From positions 108,735 through 172,734 of the forward strand of contig NZ_FCOL02000011.1 of NCBI RefSeq assembly GCF_001544515.1: DNA of 64,000 nucleotides. The letters run 5' to 3'. Positions 1 through 7,894 of this stretch are shown here, piece after piece. The stretch is from Caballeronia terrestris (lineage in GTDB: Bacteria; Pseudomonadota; Gammaproteobacteria; Burkholderiales; Burkholderiaceae). Within the stretch, counting starts at the first letter, position 1. The number at the start of each line of letters is the position of its first letter. The position numbers were made by a program, and so were the translations under genes. The notes beneath the pieces are model-generated. The model made no database searches. It saw only the letters and a list, made by a program, of their open reading frames with translations, and was not told the origin of the DNA.

Positions 1-457
1 ACGCGTAGAACACCACGCGCTTCGGATCGAAGCCGCGCAACTGCGCGCCGATTTCGTCGAAGGCTTCGCTCCAGGCGATCGGGATGTAGCGGTCGGAGGC
101 GGCGTCGTAGCGCATCGGCTCGGTGAGGCGGCCTTGCGATTCGAGCTCGAAATCGGTCCACGCTTCGAGCGCGGCCAGCGTGTGATGGCGGAAGAATTCG
201 GGCGTACAGCGCTTCGTCGTGACTTCCCACGCGGTGGCTTTCGCGCCGTTTTCGCAGAATTCGAAGAGATGCGGATCGGCGGGCTTGGCCCACGAGCAAC
301 TGACGCATGCGAAGCCGTCGGGCTTGTTCTGGTGCATCAGGATGCGCGCGCCGTTCAGCGCAACGTGCTCTTTCACGAGGATCGACGCGACCGATTTCAC
401 CGATCCCCAGCCGCCGGCCGGGTGGTCGTATTTTTCGATGCGGGGTGGCTTGCTCAT
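1..457 (-). CDS. YdeP/FdhF-like molybdopterin oxidoreductase, N-terminal part
   Basis: This is the first ~152 residues of a gene that runs off the left edge. The protein begins MSKPPRIEKYDHPAGGWGS and continues with a CxxC-type segment (ACVSCSWAKP), an ENGAKATAWEVT block and a GRLTEPMRYD block. I recognise these as the start of the formate dehydrogenase-like alpha subunits of the E. coli YdeP type (oxidoreductase alpha, molybdopterin family). Members bind a bis-MGD cofactor and an Fe-S centre in the cytoplasm; the substrate is mostly unknown, and E. coli YdeP is linked to acid resistance. The catalytic part and the C-terminal molydopterin dinucleotide-binding domain lie outside the window. 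An inverted repeat sits just upstream of the start codon. Confidence 0.85.
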   Translation of the reverse strand, partial: MSKPPRIEKYDHPAGGWGSVKSVASILVKEHVALNGARILMHQNKPDGFACVSCSWAKPADPHLFEFCENGAKATAWEVTTKRCTPEFFRHHTLAALEAWTDFELESQGRLTEPMRYDAASDRYIPIAWSEAFDEIGAQLRGFDPKRVVFYA

Positions 458-466
458 GCGTTCTTC

Positions 467-492
467 TCCACGAACACTGGTTTAATCGTGGA
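467..492. promoter_or_regulatory. Inverted repeat just upstream of the YdeP-like gene
   Basis: Arms TCCACGA (467-473) and TCGTGGA (486-492) are perfect inverted repeats separated by 12 bases, ending 10 bases before the ATG at 457. It could be an operator or a leader stem-loop. No neighbouring regulator gene is visible to bind it, so the role is a guess. Confidence 0.35.
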
Positions 493-545
493 TTGAGCAA
501 TAAACAGGCTCGATGCGGCGGTTTTTGCAACGTTCAGCAAAACGA

Positions 546-579
546 AAGCCGCCGGCCCGCGATTGCGGAGCGGCGGCTT
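546..579 (-). terminator. Stem-loop terminator between the YdeP-like gene and the vapB relic
   Basis: Nine-base arms AAGCCGCCG and CGGCGGCTT flank a 16-base loop. On the minus strand the stem is followed by TTTCGTTTTG, so it can end transcripts coming from the genes at 640-1345. A T-rich stretch also follows on the plus strand. Confidence 0.6.
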
Positions 580-639
580 CCAGTTTTCCTGCTTGACGGC
601 TGCGGTCGCGGCGGCGATGGCGCGACAGGTTGCAGATTA

Positions 640-841
640 GCGCACCACGATTCCTTCAGTTTGCGTCGGGGAACGGGTTCGAGATCGGCCTCGGTTTCGG
701 CGAGACGGCTCAGGCGTCTCGCGCTTTCACCTCGATCAGCGCGCGCAGCGCTTCACGAACCAACACTGATTCTTCCATGAGGCCCGTCAAGGCTTGCGCC
801 TTGGCGAGCAAATCGTCATCGAGGGCTAATGACGTGCGCGG
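640..841 (-). pseudogene. Decayed vapB-like antitoxin (no start codon, one frameshift, no toxin)
   Basis: Reading the minus strand from 838 gives RTSLALDDDLLAKAQ and then a segment ending REALRALIE, the ribbon-helix-helix-like start of the VapB antitoxin family (usually MRTTLALDDDLL...). Around 730-728 the frame must change by one base: the current frame stops at 712-710, while the adjacent frame continues with ESARRLSRLAETEADLEP and VPRR, the usual VapB tail. The codon where Met should be is CCG, and the frame is closed by the stop of the upstream gene at 853-851. No PIN-domain VapC follows before the terminator at 546-579. I infer an inactivated antitoxin whose toxin has been lost; a sequencing error could explain the frameshift but not the missing start or toxin. 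Confidence 0.65.
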
Positions 842-850
842 CGCCGGTGC

Positions 851-1345
851 TCACGTCTCCCCATTCCCGTCATCGGCGGGAAGAGTCTTCGGCACGAACG
901 CTCCCGCGCGCTCGCGAATCGCTTCGATCTCGCCGGTCACAAACGTCCGGTTATCCGCCGCGAGCGCGCTCTGGTACGACGCGCCTTCCGGCAACCGATG
1001 CAGCAGCGCGCGCAATTCACCTTGCGTCGTCTGCTCGACGGGTTCGAAGTTGTACAACCGCAGCATTAGTTCCGTGCGCTCATGCAGCACGAACAAACAC
1101 CCCGCGAACACCGCGACGCCCAGCACCTCCTGCGCGCCGAAGCGAAACTCGGCCGGCACCGGCGAAAACGGCAGCCAAACGATCGCGGCGAAGCCGGCGA
1201 GCGCCAGCGCGATCGTCACGTTCAGCAAGAGCCGCACGCGCGCGACGATCCGGTCATGTTCCGCCCGGAGCTGCCCGGCCGATTTCGGCACGAGCGCAGT
1301 ACGTTGTTTTTGCTGGCGAAGTTCTGAGAACGGGAGAGCGGCCAT
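851..1345 (-). CDS. Two-TM membrane protein of unknown function
   Basis: A 164-residue protein with a charged N-terminus (about 1-37), two hydrophobic segments at roughly 39-58 and 72-88 separated by a short Pro-rich loop, and a C-terminal soluble part of about 75 residues that contains LHRLPEGASYQSALAADNR. The predicted layout is both ends in the cytoplasm. I do not recognise a named family. It lies about 100 bases downstream of the UdgX gene on the same strand, and its stop codon abuts the vapB relic. The codon bias matches its neighbours, so it is likely a real gene. No function can be inferred from context. Confidence 0.7.
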   Translation of the reverse strand: MAALPFSELRQQKQRTALVPKSAGQLRAEHDRIVARVRLLLNVTIALALAGFAAIVWLPFSPVPAEFRFGAQEVLGVAVFAGCLFVLHERTELMLRLYNFEPVEQTTQGELRALLHRLPEGASYQSALAADNRTFVTGEIEAIRERAGAFVPKTLPADDGNGET

Positions 1346-1451
1346 GTGAGCGGTGTGCCTCGAAGCGTGAAGGTAACGCCCGTATTAACGCTTGGCTTAC
1401 AGGAACGTTGACGCCGGTTACGTCCTGTTTCATCACACACGCCCGAAAATT

Positions 1452-2927
1452 TCACGCCTTGAGCGGCGTCCTCACGCTGGCGGTGCCGTCGGCGATCTGG
1501 CTCGCGAACACGAGCGCCTCGACGATCGTCCCGAATACCTCGTCGCGTACCTTCGGGTCCATCACGCGCAGCACGTACGACGGGTGATAGGTCGGCACGA
1601 CCAGCCGTCCGCGATGCTCGATCGTCTTGCCGAGATACTCGGAGAGCGCCGTCCGATGTCCCGTCAGCGACTTGAGCGCCGTCGCCCCGAGCGCGACGAC
1701 GACCTTCGGCGCGACGCGCGCCAGTTCCTCGTCGAGCCAGTGGCGGCAGGCCTCGCGCTCGCGCTGCGCGGGCTGCTGCTGCACGCGCTCCTCGCCCTGC
1801 GGCTCCCACTTGAAGTGCTTCACCGCGTTGGTCAGATAGAGCGTCTCGCGCGGGATCTGCGCCTCGGCGAGCGCTTCGTCGAGCAGCTTGCCCGCCGGCC
1901 CGACGAACGGCTTGCCCGTCAGGTCCTCCTGATCGCCCGGCTGCTCGCCGACCAGCATGATCCGCGCGTTCGCCGGCCCGATCCCCCCGACCGGCTGCGT
2001 CGCGTTGCGCCACAGCGCGCAGCGCTTGCAGGCATCGAGGGAGGGGGGCTTCGTCTTGAGCGACGGCCCGTCGAGCGGCTCCATGTCGATCGCGACTTCC
2101 ATCTCCGGCGGCACGTTGCGCGGACGGCGGTCGCGCCGCGCGCCGGGATCGGGGCGGCCGATCAGCGCCGGATCGGCTTTCGCGTCCGGCGGACTCTTCC
2201 AGTAGCGCACCGGCATGTGCGACGCCATCTCGGCTGCGTTGGCGAGCGCCGGGGCGAACGTGCTTTCGTAGTACGCGAGCCAGAGCGCTTCGATCGCGTC
2301 GCCGCTGACGGCTTCGCCCGGCGACGCCAGTTCGGTCGGCTTCGGCTCCGGCTCGCTCGTGCGATCGACGCGCAGCAGGGCGCCATCCCAGAACGCGGCG
2401 CCGTGCGGCGTCGCGATCATCCAGGTGGCGCTGCCCATGCGCGTCGCGAAACTGAGCGCGGCGTGCTCCAGCAGGTCGTGCACCGGCTCGAACCAACTGA
2501 TGAACTCGGGCGGCCCGAGCGACGGATCGCGATGCCGAAAGCGCAGGAACTTCTTCATGTGCGTCTCTTCGGCCTGCACGGCTTCGACCATCTCATGCAG
2601 GCGCCGGCCGTCGGGGTCGTCCAGCGAGGCGACCGCGCGATCGCCCTGCGTCCAGCGCCAGAGCGCCTTGTAGAGAAACGGCCAGCGGTCGCGCACGCGA
2701 TAGCACGAGGCTGTCTCGATCATGTCGAGAAAGCCGCGCGCGATCTTCACGGGCGGCGGCGCGCCGGGCGCGTCCGGGATGGGATCGATGGTGCCGAACA
2801 CGGTCGCCGAGTCGGATGCCTCTCGCCACAAGAGCCCCTCCGGCGAGATGCCGCGCGCGAGCAGGTCCCGCGCGGCGTCGCGCCACGAGGCATAGGACGG
2901 TTCGATGACGACGCTGTTCAACGGCAT
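1452..2927 (-). CDS. udgX: UdgX-family uracil-DNA binding protein fused to a TIGR03915-like domain
   Basis: A 491-residue two-part protein. The first ~230 residues match the DNA-metabolism domain known as TIGR03915 (DUF4130-like); residues ~290-480 are a family-4-like uracil-DNA glycosylase fold of the UdgX type. Visible motifs: CKRC (300-303), GEQPGDQED (327-335), VKHFKW (369-374), ACRHW (Cys394) and PTYHPS (His448). In Mycobacterium UdgX, the His of a KRRIH loop links covalently to uracil-containing DNA. Here the aligned loop is EERVQQQP (379-386), with Gln383 at the His position, so covalent capture may be lost. I chose the ATG at 2927 because the longer reading frame from 2990 would put the LexA box inside the coding region. 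The radical-SAM partner (TIGR03916) often linked to this family is not in the window. The gene is probably part of the SOS response. Confidence 0.85.
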   Translation of the reverse strand: MPLNSVVIEPSYASWRDAARDLLARGISPEGLLWREASDSATVFGTIDPIPDAPGAPPPVKIARGFLDMIETASCYRVRDRWPFLYKALWRWTQGDRAVASLDDPDGRRLHEMVEAVQAEETHMKKFLRFRHRDPSLGPPEFISWFEPVHDLLEHAALSFATRMGSATWMIATPHGAAFWDGALLRVDRTSEPEPKPTELASPGEAVSGDAIEALWLAYYESTFAPALANAAEMASHMPVRYWKSPPDAKADPALIGRPDPGARRDRRPRNVPPEMEVAIDMEPLDGPSLKTKPPSLDACKRCALWRNATQPVGGIGPANARIMLVGEQPGDQEDLTGKPFVGPAGKLLDEALAEAQIPRETLYLTNAVKHFKWEPQGEERVQQQPAQREREACRHWLDEELARVAPKVVVALGATALKSLTGHRTALSEYLGKTIEHRGRLVVPTYHPSYVLRVMDPKVRDEVFGTIVEALVFASQIADGTASVRTPLKA

Positions 2928-2956
2928 GACTGGATCGGCAAAAATCGATGAAAGTA

Positions 2957-2972
2957 CTGTATATCCATACAG
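2957..2972 (-). promoter_or_regulatory. LexA (SOS) box upstream of udgX
   Basis: CTGTATATCCATACAG is a perfect CTGT-N8-ACAG match to the gamma/beta-proteobacterial LexA operator. It ends 29 bases before the chosen udgX start at 2927, where it would cover the promoter, so DNA damage should induce the gene. Confidence 0.85.
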
Positions 2973-3148
2973 TATTCTAACGACGCCCACGCCGTCGCCG
3001 CAACTTTTTCGAAATGATCAGGCCCTTTGTTCTCAAGGGGTTAGCCGTCGTTGCACAACGTGAAACGCTGGGAACAGTGTTTGCTGAACGCTCCGCATCG
3101 CGGCCGCCGGCAACGGCCCGCCGAACCAATACGAACGGAGTCAACAAC

Positions 3149-3841
3149 ATGCTCGGCATCGTCATACCCGCCCACAACGAGGCAGCGCACATCGGGGAAT
3201 GCGTGGCGTGCGCCCAGCGCGCCGCGAATCATCATCAATTGCTGGGGGAAGAGGTCCGCGTGATCGTCGTGCTCGACAGTTGCACCGACGACACCGAAGC
3301 CATCGCAAGCGCGCTCGGCGCCGACGTGACGGTCATCGACGCGCGCAACGTCGGCATGGCGCGCGCGCACGGGGCGGAGCGGGCGCTCGCGCTCGGGGCG
3401 CGCTGGCTCGCGTTCACCGACGCCGATACCACCGTCGCCGACGACTGGCTCGTGCAGCAACTCGACTGCTGCGCCGATGCCGTGTGCGGCGTGGTCGGCG
3501 TGCGCGACTGGTCGCCGCATGTCGCCGAGGTGCGGGCGCATTTCGGCGCGACCTACACCGATGCCGATGGTCATCGGCACATTCACGGCGCGAATCTCGG
3601 GGTGTCGGCGCATGCGTATCTGCGCGCGGGCGGCTTCGCGCCGCTGGAGTCGAGCGAGGATGTGGCGCTCGTCGAATCGCTGATCGCGACGGGCGCGCAT
3701 ATCGAATGGAGCGCGGCGCCGCGCGTGGTGACGAGCGCACGGACGGATTTTCGGGCGAAGAAAGGCTTCGGAGCGACGCTGGTGGAAGCCGGGCGGCGTT
3801 ATTTCACGCCTGCGGACCCGGTCGGGGCAATGGCGGCTTGA
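3149..3841 (+). CDS. Glycosyltransferase family 2 protein
   Basis: A 230-residue GT-A fold glycosyltransferase that transfers a sugar from a nucleotide donor. The N-terminus LGIVIPAHNEA is the nucleotide-binding start of GT2 enzymes, followed by VLDSCTDDT (41-49) and the metal-binding FTDADT (DAD at 91-93). HGANLGVSAHAY (around 150) and ESSEDVALVESL complete the family pattern. There are no TM segments, so it is a soluble cytoplasmic enzyme. The ATG at 3149 is chosen because it has CGGAG 9 bases upstream and puts the conserved strand at the N-terminus; an upstream in-frame start at 3014 would add a non-conserved leader. It diverges from udgX. Acceptor and product are unknown. Confidence 0.85.
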   Translation: MLGIVIPAHNEAAHIGECVACAQRAANHHQLLGEEVRVIVVLDSCTDDTEAIASALGADVTVIDARNVGMARAHGAERALALGARWLAFTDADTTVADDWLVQQLDCCADAVCGVVGVRDWSPHVAEVRAHFGATYTDADGHRHIHGANLGVSAHAYLRAGGFAPLESSEDVALVESLIATGAHIEWSAAPRVVTSARTDFRAKKGFGATLVEAGRRYFTPADPVGAMAA

Positions 3842-3980
3842 TCGACGTTCGAAGCGCGGAACGTTCCGCTTCATTGCGGCAAGTCAGCGCGGCCTGCGCG
3901 CTGCTCAATCGCGCGTTGGGAAGTGTCGCGGCTGTGGTCGCGCACGGCAGAGCCGCGCCACGCCAGCCGACCCAAAACCT

Positions 3981-4568
3981 TCACCCCATCCCCAAATCCC
4001 CCGGCAAATCGACATCGCGCAGGATGTTCGGATCGTCTACATCGATACGACGCACCGGGTTGAGCGTGATCAGCGAGCGCGCGCCGGCGTCGCCGTCGAG
4101 TGTTCCGAGCGCCTTCGCGTGCGCGCGCCCGAAACCCACCGGATGCCCGCGCTGGTCGCGATAGTAGGGCGCCACGAGCGGCGTGCCGCCGTCGAGCGCG
4201 CGTGCCACCGCTTCGATCGTCTGCGGCTCGATCCACGGCATGTCGCCGAGCGCGACCAGCCAGCCTTCCGCGTCGGACCTTGCGCGCACCGCGGCGGCGA
4301 GCGTCGCGCCCATGCCGCGCTCGGCATCGATCGCGAAAATCACGTCGCAGCCCGCTTCGTTCAGCACATCGGCGAGTTTTTCCGCGCCCGGCCGCACGAC
4401 GGCGACCACCTGCGCCACCACCGACAACAACCGCCGCGCCGACTGGAACACGACCGGCGTACCGTCGGGCAGCGTCGCTAGCAGCTTGTTGTGGATGCCG
4501 GAGGGGTCGAAACGCGTGCCGAGACCAGCGGCGAGCAGAACGCCGGTCGCATTCGATGAAAAGGTCAT
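3981..4568 (-). CDS. mocA: MocA-like molybdenum cofactor nucleotidyltransferase
   Basis: A 195-residue NTP-transferase. Motifs are GVLLAAGLGTRF (9-20) with Lys28 downstream, the signature of MobA/MocA/IspD-like nucleotide transfer, and GDMPWI (108-113), the metal and product-binding segment. In MocA the reaction is CTP plus Mo-molybdopterin to the MCD form of the cofactor used by xanthine-dehydrogenase-family enzymes. Context supports this over MobA (which makes MGD): the gene lies directly downstream of paoABC on the same strand, although a strong terminator at 4634-4670 separates them. The ATG at 4568 is preferred to one 60 bases upstream because it sits at the conserved start. An alternative is a nucleotidyltransferase of another sugar or cofactor pathway. 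Confidence 0.75.
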   Translation of the reverse strand: MTFSSNATGVLLAAGLGTRFDPSGIHNKLLATLPDGTPVVFQSARRLLSVVAQVVAVVRPGAEKLADVLNEAGCDVIFAIDAERGMGATLAAAVRARSDAEGWLVALGDMPWIEPQTIEAVARALDGGTPLVAPYYRDQRGHPVGFGRAHAKALGTLDGDAGARSLITLNPVRRIDVDDPNILRDVDLPGDLGMG

Positions 4569-4633
4569 GGCCGGTCCGTCGCAAAGGGGGATGGCGTCGA
4601 TTGTGCAGCGCGTCGAAGGCAGTCGCAAGTTGT

Positions 4634-4670
4634 CACAAAAAACCCGCGCGAAGTTGTGTCGCGCGGGTTT
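4634..4670 (-). terminator. Rho-independent terminator after paoC
   Basis: Eleven-base arms AAACCCGCGCG (4640-4650) and CGCGCGGGTTT (4660-4670) with a 9-base loop. On the minus strand the stem is followed by a run of six T. It lies between the paoC stop and the MocA-like gene. Confidence 0.85.
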
Positions 4671-4675
4671 GACAC

Positions 4676-6898
4676 TTACACGGACTGCTTCGTCAGCACC
4701 TTGTCGAGGGTCACCGGCAGGTCGCGCACGCGCACGCCGGTCGCGTGATAAACAGCATTCGCGATCGCCGCCGACACCCCCGTGATCCCGATCTCGCCGA
4801 TCCCCCGCGCCCCGAGCGGGTTGATATACGGATCACCCGGGCCGACGAACGAGATATCCAGCGCGCCGATATCCGCATTCACCGGCACGTGGTACTCCGC
4901 GAGATTTGCGTTCGTATAGCGGCCGTAGCGCGCGTCGAGATCGCTTTTTTCGAGCAGCGCCGTCCCGATCCCCCACACGATGCCGCCCATCAACTGGCTG
5001 TGCGCCGTCTTCGCGTTCAGCAGATTGCCGACGTCGTACACGCCGACCACGCGCGCCACGCGAATCGTGCCGAGGTCTTCATCGATGTGGACTTCGGTGA
5101 ACACCGCGCCGAACGAGTGAAACGAATATTGCTGCTTCTCGCCGCCCGGCTTGACCGTCGCCGACGCCTCGACTGGCTTCCCGCCGTTTCGCGCGATGAT
5201 CGCCGCCGCCGGATCGCGCTTCGACGGCGTCGAGCGGCTCATGACCCAGCCGTTCTCGACCGTGACATCGTCACGCGCGACGCCCGCGAGCGGCGAGCCG
5301 CTATCGGCTAGCGCGAGCGCGATCAGCCGGTCGCGCGCTTCGGTCGCGGCGGCGCGCACCGCTGGCGAAACACTCGCAACCGACTGCGATCCGCCCGACA
5401 CCGGCGCCTTCGGCAGCGACGAATCGCCGAGCGCGAAATGCACGTTCTCAGGCGCGAAACCAAGCGCATCGGCGGCGACCTGCGTCATCACCGTATAGGT
5501 GCCGGTGCCGAGATCCTGCGTGCCGGAGGCGACCATCGCGGTGCCGTCGGGCAGGATGCGCGCGATCGCCGACGCCTCGCTGCGGTTCGCTGGATACGTC
5601 GCCGACGCCACGCCCATGCCGATCAGCGTATGTCCGTCGCGCATCGAACGCGGCTTCGGATTGCGCCGCGCCCAGCCGAATTTATCCGCGCCCGCCTGAT
5701 AACACTCGCGCAGCGCCTTGCTGGACCAGGGCTTTTTCTCCTGCGGCTCGGTTTCGGCGTAGTTCTTCAGGCGAAACGCGATCGGGTCCATGCGCAATTG
5801 CGACGCCATTTCGTCCATCGCCGATTCCAGCGCGAACGATCCACTCGTCTCGCCGGGCGCACGCGTGAACGTCGGCGTGCCGATGTCGAGCTTGACCAGC
5901 TTGTGCGACGTCGATTGATGCGGCACCGCGTACATCATGCGCGAGACGATCGCGGAGGTTTCGGTCCAGTCCTCGAAGGTCGAAGTGGTCGAGATCGAAT
6001 CGTGGCGCATGCCGGTGAGCGTGCCGTCGTCGCGGGCGGCGACCTGCATGTGCTGCTCGGTGAACGGCCGGTTGCCGACGAGGCCCCACATCTGCGTGCG
6101 CTCCAGCACGAGCCGCACGGGCCGCCCGGTCTGCTTCGCGGCCATCGCGGCGAGCACGACGTGCGACCAAACCGAGCCCTTGCAGCCGAACCCGCCGCCG
6201 ACGAACGGGCAGATCACGCGCACATTGGCGTCCGGGATGCCGAGCAGCTTCGCGACCGCGCTTTTTGCGCCTGAAACGCCTTGCGTGGCGTCGTAGAGCG
6301 TGAGATTCGGGCCGTCCCAGCGGGCAAGTGTTGCGTGCGGCTCCATCGGATTGTGGTGCTCGTAGGGCGTCGTGTAGACGGCGTCGAGCCGCGTCGGGCC
6401 TTGCTGCAGGCCGGCATCGACGTCGCCGCGCTTCGTCGTCACCGGGCGGTTGTTCATCTTTTCCGGCGCGTAGGCGCGCGGCTTTTCGCGCTGGAAATCG
6501 GCGGTCGGCGCGGCGGTTTCGTAGCGCACGGTGACGCGGCGCGCGGCATCGGTGGCACGCTCCAGCGTGTCCGCGACCACTACTGCAACCGGCTCGTTGC
6601 TGTAGCGCACCTCGTTGGTCTGCAAGAGTGTGAGCCGGCGCACGGCGGGCGGCTCTGCATCGGCGACGCCGCCGTTCGGCAGGCGCATCGCCGTCTGGTA
6701 GGTCATCACGAGCAGCACGCCGGGCATCGACTGCGCTTGAGTCCTGTCGATCGACGCGATTTTTCCGCGCGCGATCGTGCTCGTCACGAGCACCGCGTGC
6801 GCCAGCTTGGACTCGGGATTATCGGCGGAATAGCGCGCCTGGCCGGTCACTTTGAGCACGCCGTCGGTGCGATCGAGCGGTTGTCCGATATAAGTCAT
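4676..6898 (-). CDS. paoC: Aldehyde oxidoreductase, molybdenum-binding subunit (PaoC-like)
   Basis: A 740-residue large subunit of the xanthine dehydrogenase family. It binds the Mo-MCD cofactor and is the site of aldehyde hydroxylation to carboxylic acid. The N-terminus IGQPLDRTDGVLKVTGQARY is the usual domain start; GGGFGCKGS and PFVGGGFG lie mid-protein; GARGIGEIG near residue 702 carries the catalytic Glu. The ATG at 6898 overlaps the paoB stop by 3-4 bases, the sign of translational coupling. E. coli PaoABC is a periplasmic detoxifier of aromatic aldehydes exported by the Tat signal on PaoA; this operon has the same order and the same Tat-bearing small subunit. The exact substrate cannot be read from sequence. 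Confidence 0.9.
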   Translation of the reverse strand: MTYIGQPLDRTDGVLKVTGQARYSADNPESKLAHAVLVTSTIARGKIASIDRTQAQSMPGVLLVMTYQTAMRLPNGGVADAEPPAVRRLTLLQTNEVRYSNEPVAVVVADTLERATDAARRVTVRYETAAPTADFQREKPRAYAPEKMNNRPVTTKRGDVDAGLQQGPTRLDAVYTTPYEHHNPMEPHATLARWDGPNLTLYDATQGVSGAKSAVAKLLGIPDANVRVICPFVGGGFGCKGSVWSHVVLAAMAAKQTGRPVRLVLERTQMWGLVGNRPFTEQHMQVAARDDGTLTGMRHDSISTTSTFEDWTETSAIVSRMMYAVPHQSTSHKLVKLDIGTPTFTRAPGETSGSFALESAMDEMASQLRMDPIAFRLKNYAETEPQEKKPWSSKALRECYQAGADKFGWARRNPKPRSMRDGHTLIGMGVASATYPANRSEASAIARILPDGTAMVASGTQDLGTGTYTVMTQVAADALGFAPENVHFALGDSSLPKAPVSGGSQSVASVSPAVRAAATEARDRLIALALADSGSPLAGVARDDVTVENGWVMSRSTPSKRDPAAAIIARNGGKPVEASATVKPGGEKQQYSFHSFGAVFTEVHIDEDLGTIRVARVVGVYDVGNLLNAKTAHSQLMGGIVWGIGTALLEKSDLDARYGRYTNANLAEYHVPVNADIGALDISFVGPGDPYINPLGARGIGEIGITGVSAAIANAVYHATGVRVRDLPVTLDKVLTKQSV

Positions 6899-7884
6899 GC
6901 GACACCTCCAGCCTGTTCGACGGCCCGGACGATCGCCCGCTGCGCCAGTTCGACCTTGAAACCGTTCTCGCGATACGGCTTCGCCTCGCGCACGGCGAGC
7001 GCCGCCGCGCTTTGCAGCGTCGCGCGCGAAAGCGGCTGGCCGGTCAGCATCCGTTCGGTTTCGGTCGCGCGCCACGGCTTGTGTGCGACGCCACCCAGCG
7101 CGATGCGCGCCGTCTTGACGGTGCCGCCCTCTATCTGTAGCGCCGCCGCGACCGAGACCAGCGCGAACGCATAGCTCGCGCGGTCGCGCACTTTCAGGTA
7201 CTTCGAGTGTTCCGCGAAAAGCGGCGGCGGCAGATCGACGGACGTGATCAGCTCGCCCGCCTGCAGTGTCGTGTCGAGGTCGGGACGTTCGCCCGGCAGG
7301 CGATGGAATTCTGCGAACGGAATCGCCCGCTCGCCGCGCGGGCCGGAGACGCGCACGACGGCGTCGAGCGCCGCGAGCGCGACGCTCATGTCGGACGGAT
7401 TCGTCGCGATGCATTGCGTGCTCGCGCCGAGGATCGCGTGGATGCGGTTGTTGCCTTCCAGCGCCGCGCAGCCGCTGCCCGGTGTGCGCTTGTTGCACTG
7501 GGCGAATGCGGCGTCGTAGAAGTAATAGCAGCGCGTGCGCTGCATCAGGTTCCCGCCGACGGTCGCCATGTTGCGCAGTTGCGCCGACGCCCCCGCCAGA
7601 AACGCTTGCGAGAGCAGCGGATAGCGCTCGCGCACCCACGCGTGGTTCGCGGCGTCGCTATTGCGGGCGAGCGCGCCGATGCGCAGGCCGCCGTCGGGGA
7701 GCGGCGTGATCCGTTCCATCCCGTCGATGTGCGTGATGTCGACGAGTTTCAGCGGCCGCGCGATGCCACCTTTCATCAGGTCCAGCAGATTCGTCCCGCC
7801 GCCGATGAACACCGCGCCCGGCTGGCTCGCCGAGCGGATCGCGGCGGCGGCATCGGGGGCGCGTTCGTAGGAAATCGCATCCAT
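6895..7884 (-). CDS. paoB: Aldehyde oxidoreductase, FAD-binding subunit with 4Fe-4S cluster (PaoB-like)
   Basis: A 329-residue medium subunit (CO dehydrogenase flavoprotein-like) that passes electrons between the 2Fe-2S subunit and the acceptor. FIGGGTNLLDLMK (26-38) and GASAQLRNMATVGGN (98-112) bind FAD. Cysteines 119, 130, 139 and 158 in QRTRCYYFYD, QCNK, GSGCAALEG and QCIATNPSD match the extra 4Fe-4S site that sets E. coli PaoB apart from most family members. The C-terminal half contains KVRDRASYAFALVSVAA and ALGGVAHKPWR, near-identical to PaoB. Its stop overlaps the paoC start, and it begins 10 bases after paoA ends, so all three form one operon. Confidence 0.92.
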   Translation of the reverse strand: MDAISYERAPDAAAAIRSASQPGAVFIGGGTNLLDLMKGGIARPLKLVDITHIDGMERITPLPDGGLRIGALARNSDAANHAWVRERYPLLSQAFLAGASAQLRNMATVGGNLMQRTRCYYFYDAAFAQCNKRTPGSGCAALEGNNRIHAILGASTQCIATNPSDMSVALAALDAVVRVSGPRGERAIPFAEFHRLPGERPDLDTTLQAGELITSVDLPPPLFAEHSKYLKVRDRASYAFALVSVAAALQIEGGTVKTARIALGGVAHKPWRATETERMLTGQPLSRATLQSAAALAVREAKPYRENGFKVELAQRAIVRAVEQAGGVA

Positions 7885-7894
7885 GTCGTGTCCC

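Noticed and set aside
1392..2951. A 519-residue plus-strand open frame opposite udgX
   Set aside because: Arg- and Ala-rich shadow of the udgX frame; no RBS or motif, while udgX has its motifs and LexA box.
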